The position numbers were made by a program, and so were the translations under genes. A stretch of DNA of 64,000 nucleotides from assembly GCA_019096065.1 (NCBI GenBank), contig JAGUCH010000001.1, forward strand, positions 12,524,001 through 12,588,000, in the 5' to 3' direction. Within the stretch, counting starts at the first letter, position 1. Each line of letters starts with the position of its first letter. The notes beneath the pieces are model-generated. The model worked only from the letters and a program-made list of their open reading frames with translations, was not told the DNA's origin and did no database searches. The stretch comes from Paracyclopina nana. Lineage: Eukaryota > Arthropoda > Copepoda > Cyclopoida > Cyclopettidae. Positions 59,991 to 64,000 of this stretch are shown here, one piece after another.

Positions 59991-62900
59991 CCGAGGATGA
60001 GCTACTTAGTAGTTACTCAGGCGTGACTTTGCTCGATCTGAAATGGTTCTTTTTCATTCACGAGAAAATAAAAGTAAAAGGATCCAATTTTGTGAATTGT
60101 GGAAGAAAAACTTAAATTTTCTTTGAATGGCTGATCATGTTTTTGCGAAAAAGTCAATCGCATTGCTGTAAATCAGAATGAAAGCAGTTATTGTTAAATA
60201 ATAGTGCAAATTAGATCTTACCTGAAAGTGCATTTATGCTTGGTTCGGGATTGCATTGAGCTTGCTACTATGGAGCCTTCATGCTATTTTCTTGTTCGCT
60301 GTGGTGGTGGATTCTTTATTTCTTCTATTTTCTTCCTTTCCCTCATTTCCCCCGTACCATCACATTCTTCGAAGATGATGATGATGGGCTTGGTAATGGC
60401 CCCCGACGATCGAGCCTTCTTCGCCTCCAGATTTGTTCCAATTTATGGCCTCCTCAGCAGCTGTTGCCTATAAAGACATGGAAGCCCTTTAGGTACCAGA
60501 TTCCTTGGGGGTCAGCCGCATGTGACACGCCGGCTATTGCGGAAATTATATGTAATTTGGCGAACTGAAACGAGTTCGTAAAAGAGAAAGCCTCGCGAGG
60601 GAAAACTTTTCGACTCTTCTGCTTCAAGAAGACATAAAAACAATATCAAATATGGACTTCTTCACTGTTACCAGAGGTTTTCTACAGCGCGGTAGCTGCA
60701 GAATAAGGGGTCTTGTTTGCCAACAACAATTATTTAGAAGGAGATGTCTCTAGACAACAATTTTGCTTTCTGTCTCTATGGAAAAGCTACCTTGCCCCTC
60801 TAGTCAAAATTTGAGGTGTCATGTGAGCCCTTTTTTTGTTTTGTTTCGTGACTACAAGTAAAGTAAATCACATCTATATTGCTGAATGCACAACTAATGC
60901 AGCTATAGTAAGTGGTAGGAGGGAAAAAAGTGAATCAGCAGGCTTCAGGAAGATATGTCAAAGGCAGATAGTGGAAGTAGCGGATATCGATGACTCTGCA
61001 TGCCATAACAAACAACAAGTCCCACAATTCTTGTTGCGACTGGATTAAACTTTCATGCTTTTGTCTTCCTCTGCCAAAGGAGGAGGGTACCAATCCGAGA
61101 AAATACCATGAAGGCAAAGTCCAATCGGTCCGACTTGGCAACGGGCCATGTTGTAACCTAAAAGCTGCTGGCCTTCACTCCGAATCTCGGTCGCAGTGGC
61201 CTCGGCTCTTTTGTGATGATTGTTGCTAGAATTTTCCTTCCCGCGCATATGCTCAATTTCTCATTCCAGCCAAGTTTCAAAGAAGTTGGCAGTCAGCTGG
61301 CATTGAAAGCGAGTGGCATTTCCAACTTTGCATGCCCTAGAGGCCGCCGCGCGGCGAGAGCTGTAAAACCCTTGACTCCCCCCAAAGAATCCACACCACT
61401 CTATTCATCTCAACAGTTCATTCACAAAAGGGCTAGCTCGAATTGAAGGTCCATTGTCGAGATGTGCTCCTCTGCATAGCTAGTGAGTTCAAGATTTAAC
61501 TTTGAGCCCTTTTGTGTGTCCTGGCATCTCCCTTTTCAAGGAGCTTGCTTTCCCTTTTGTGTAGTGAACACAGTGGTTAAGTGGCCCATTACACAATGGA
61601 GAAATTGCTCCCTCTCCGCTGAATGTTGTTGGGTGTTCAACAAGGCACCGAGCAAAACTGTTTAATGCCCTCCTCGAGCCTTCTGCTGACCCATTTTGTC
61701 TCCGCGCATCATGCCAAACAATCAATTTTTCCATTCCCATAAACTGTGCGATTCGCTTCCCCTTCCTCAATCCGATCCTGCTGCTGCTTTGTTTGTGGGG
61801 CAACGGTAGATGAGAATTGTTAAGTGATCTCAATCCTCAGAAGTGGCTCCTTTCTACTCTCTCACAACCTGCTGGAATTAGCTCCTAAGGAGTCCAATAC
61901 ACCATTTGGCAGCTAGCTGGAGGCCAGCTATAGCGGGGCGGGGATCATTAAAAATGGATCACATCTGAGAAAGGCTGGCTCTTTCGTCTTTGCTCGAAGG
62001 AGTTTGGCAGCCCGCGAGTGGAAAGTTAGCATAAGTTATCAGCTATTGATGTTGGCAGCTTTGCGAGCAAATTGAGACATGTGAGAGCTAGTAGTTCAAT
62101 GCGAAGTGCAACCCTGCTGCTGCCAAACTCGATCGAGAGCCTCCGGCTGTAAAGCCGAGCTTCTGAATCATTGAAGGCCTCCAGAGGACCAACAATTGCT
62201 TTCATCGGGGTGAGAAAGTTGGCCTATGCGAGTTCTCATGCACATACTACTACTACGAAATTGGAGCTTTTGTCCGATCCATGCAGATGCCTATCAGGTG
62301 CCGTTCACAAAGTTTTTTTTTGCACCTGGACAAGTCACGCTTGCTTCAACTCCAATCGGTCGGTCAGCAGTCAATTTGACAAATTAATTGCAGCTATCGG
62401 TACTTTATGACGGTGTGCAGCATACGCTGGTGCAGCATAGTTGTGTGAGCGCGCTACATCGCGATAAGAATCGTGCTACTGCAAATGGTTTTGCGGACCA
62501 TTCAATGGTTGATCAATCTCCCAGATACCCTTTTTTAATCGCTATTGTTGTAGCAGGGCTATTGTTGGGCAAATACAACCTCCGCTGTTTTTGCGCACGG
62601 GTGAAAACTGAAGCCCACAAAAATTATGTGCTAGTACTGCCGTGTCAGCATCCTGTTTAAAAGGTCCTAGCTGCTTCATCAGGTTTCAAATCCTTGCGCT
62701 ACTTCAGCTTTTCCGGCTTTTTTTACATCCTGCGCAGATTAGATGAATGAAGCCACAGAAATTGAAGTTGGCAGATGTGAGTGTGTATGTGCACCCCACT
62801 AAAAAATGAGTGTGCTCTGGCCCGAATGCAACATTTTATTCGCCCCAAAAAAGGGTTGAGTGATCTACATCTGCTGCCGCAAATTACACTCCCGACGAAA

Positions 62901-64000
62901 AAATAGACAAGAGCAGAAGCTATAAAATCTCGGCTGCTACTAGTACATGGCATATACGTGACATGGCAAGAGTCCCCCTCTCTTCAATGGACATGTTTAT
63001 AACAGCCAACATTTGCATTCAATAGAGGCCACGACGCACCGGAGATAGTAGGAGGAGATTGTCGCTGGCGTTAGCCTTTTCACGCAAAAATTTTCCCCAT
63101 GTTTTCCCACACTATACTAGCAGTTCATAAGGATCGATATCAACAACGGTCTCATCAATAAAATGAGAAAGCAGGAGCAACTCTCCGGGGATCATTTCCA
63201 GCAATTGTCGGCGTCAAGGTTAGCCAACCGTGAACTAACTCAAAAGTCAGAATCGTACACTGCTACTCTACCCCATATAGCATACTATATACGAGAAGTA
63301 TGAGAAAATGTTCTCGGGAGGTCAGTTCAACGTTGAGTGAATATGATGATGATGCGTCTGCTTGCCTCCGGAAGGAACTGACTCAGAAACGACGACGCAT
63401 GCACATTAGTCGATGCTCTATTCACAGCACAATAACCCCTACTGAGAAGAAAGAGAGAGAGAGAGAGCAGTACCAACTTTGCCCGTAGATCATCCTTATT
63501 CCCTGAAATTCGCCGATTTGTCAGCTATATACGCGAGCTTTATCGCCAAACTTGAGGATATGTACTGCTGCTTACAAAAGGAATAATGGCTCGGACTAGT
63601 GCTACGTGGAGCTTCACGACATTCAGTAAAAGCAGCAAACTTTTATCTCCCGCCTTGTCACTAGTTTACATGGCTTTAAAAAACCTCGCTGGGCTTGAAT
63701 TATTTCTGATGCTTTGTGTAAATGTCAAGAGCGACAACGATGAAAACCACAGAGGAAGCAAATCGTAGAATTAGGTCGGAGCTATTTAATGATACTTCTA
63801 TTTGTAGCTCATTGGCATAGAATCTTCATTGAGGAGCTGCTACTGTGCGCAGTAGAAGGGGGATTTATTGATGCATTCAGAGCATCATCGCATCATCAGT
63901 GATGCGGACATGTTGCACTCAATGAGAACGAACAAAAGTCGAATAATTCTACGCGCGCAAATGTGAATGAATATGAAAAAAATCCACAGGTCCACCGCCC
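59991..64000. other. Non-coding stretch at the window end
   Basis: No supported gene, RNA gene or mobile element is visible. Frames up to 114 codons (61489-61833, minus) look like chance. A GA-rich run lies at about 63450-63470. Confidence 0.4.

Noticed and set aside
1..64000. CRISPR arrays, bacterial operons, rRNA genes
   Set aside because: No spaced direct-repeat arrays or ribosomal RNA signatures. Introns, polyadenylation signals and gene families are eukaryotic.

Overview
The window is nuclear DNA of an animal, most likely an arthropod. It is gene-poor, with AT-leaning non-coding sequence, short introns of 67-81 bp in some genes and one 9.3-kb intron, a BEL/Pao-type LTR retroelement, a Scratch-family zinc-finger gene and an animal haem peroxidase. 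A plant-cell-wall-type glycosidase (GH105-like) with a signal peptide and introns fits soil arthropods such as springtails, which carry horizontally acquired glycosidases, but the species cannot be fixed from this sequence alone.

Layout. 1-2309: no supported gene. 2310-12734: a complete 10.4-kb BEL/Pao-like LTR retrotransposon with a perfect 5-bp target duplication (GGCCA), 246/247-bp LTRs differing only by indels, a Lys-type primer-binding site, an unusual 1.3-kb leader, frameshifted gag and pol, and an intact 406-codon third ORF with its own TATA/initiator-like promoter. 12735-20987: mostly non-coding, with two weak hypothetical ORFs. 20988-22447: GH105-like six-hairpin glycosidase, interrupted by four one-base losses. 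26131-37023 (minus strand): the scratch homologue, with a SNAG exon and a five-finger exon separated by 9.3 kb. 43333-43617: a small MITE-like inverted-repeat element. 46516-47784: a SIAH-like RING protein, possibly with an upstream N-myristoylated exon. 57963-59990 (minus strand): a degraded animal haem peroxidase gene. The remaining tens of kilobases carry scattered microsatellites and no gene I can support.

How the parts relate. There is no operon logic here. Scratch is a neural transcriptional repressor sitting in a gene desert, as is common for developmental regulators. The glycosidase and the peroxidase are solitary secreted-type enzymes, and both carry frame breaks. The retroelement is the most unusual object: the gene in the position usually held by env encodes a soluble, nuclear-looking protein with SUMO-type motifs instead of an envelope. 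It is intact while gag-pol around it is broken, and it is preceded by a compact set of promoter-like signals. Whether the frame breaks here are biological or residual assembly indels is a central open question, because LTR differences and glycosidase breaks are all indels with no nonsense substitutions.
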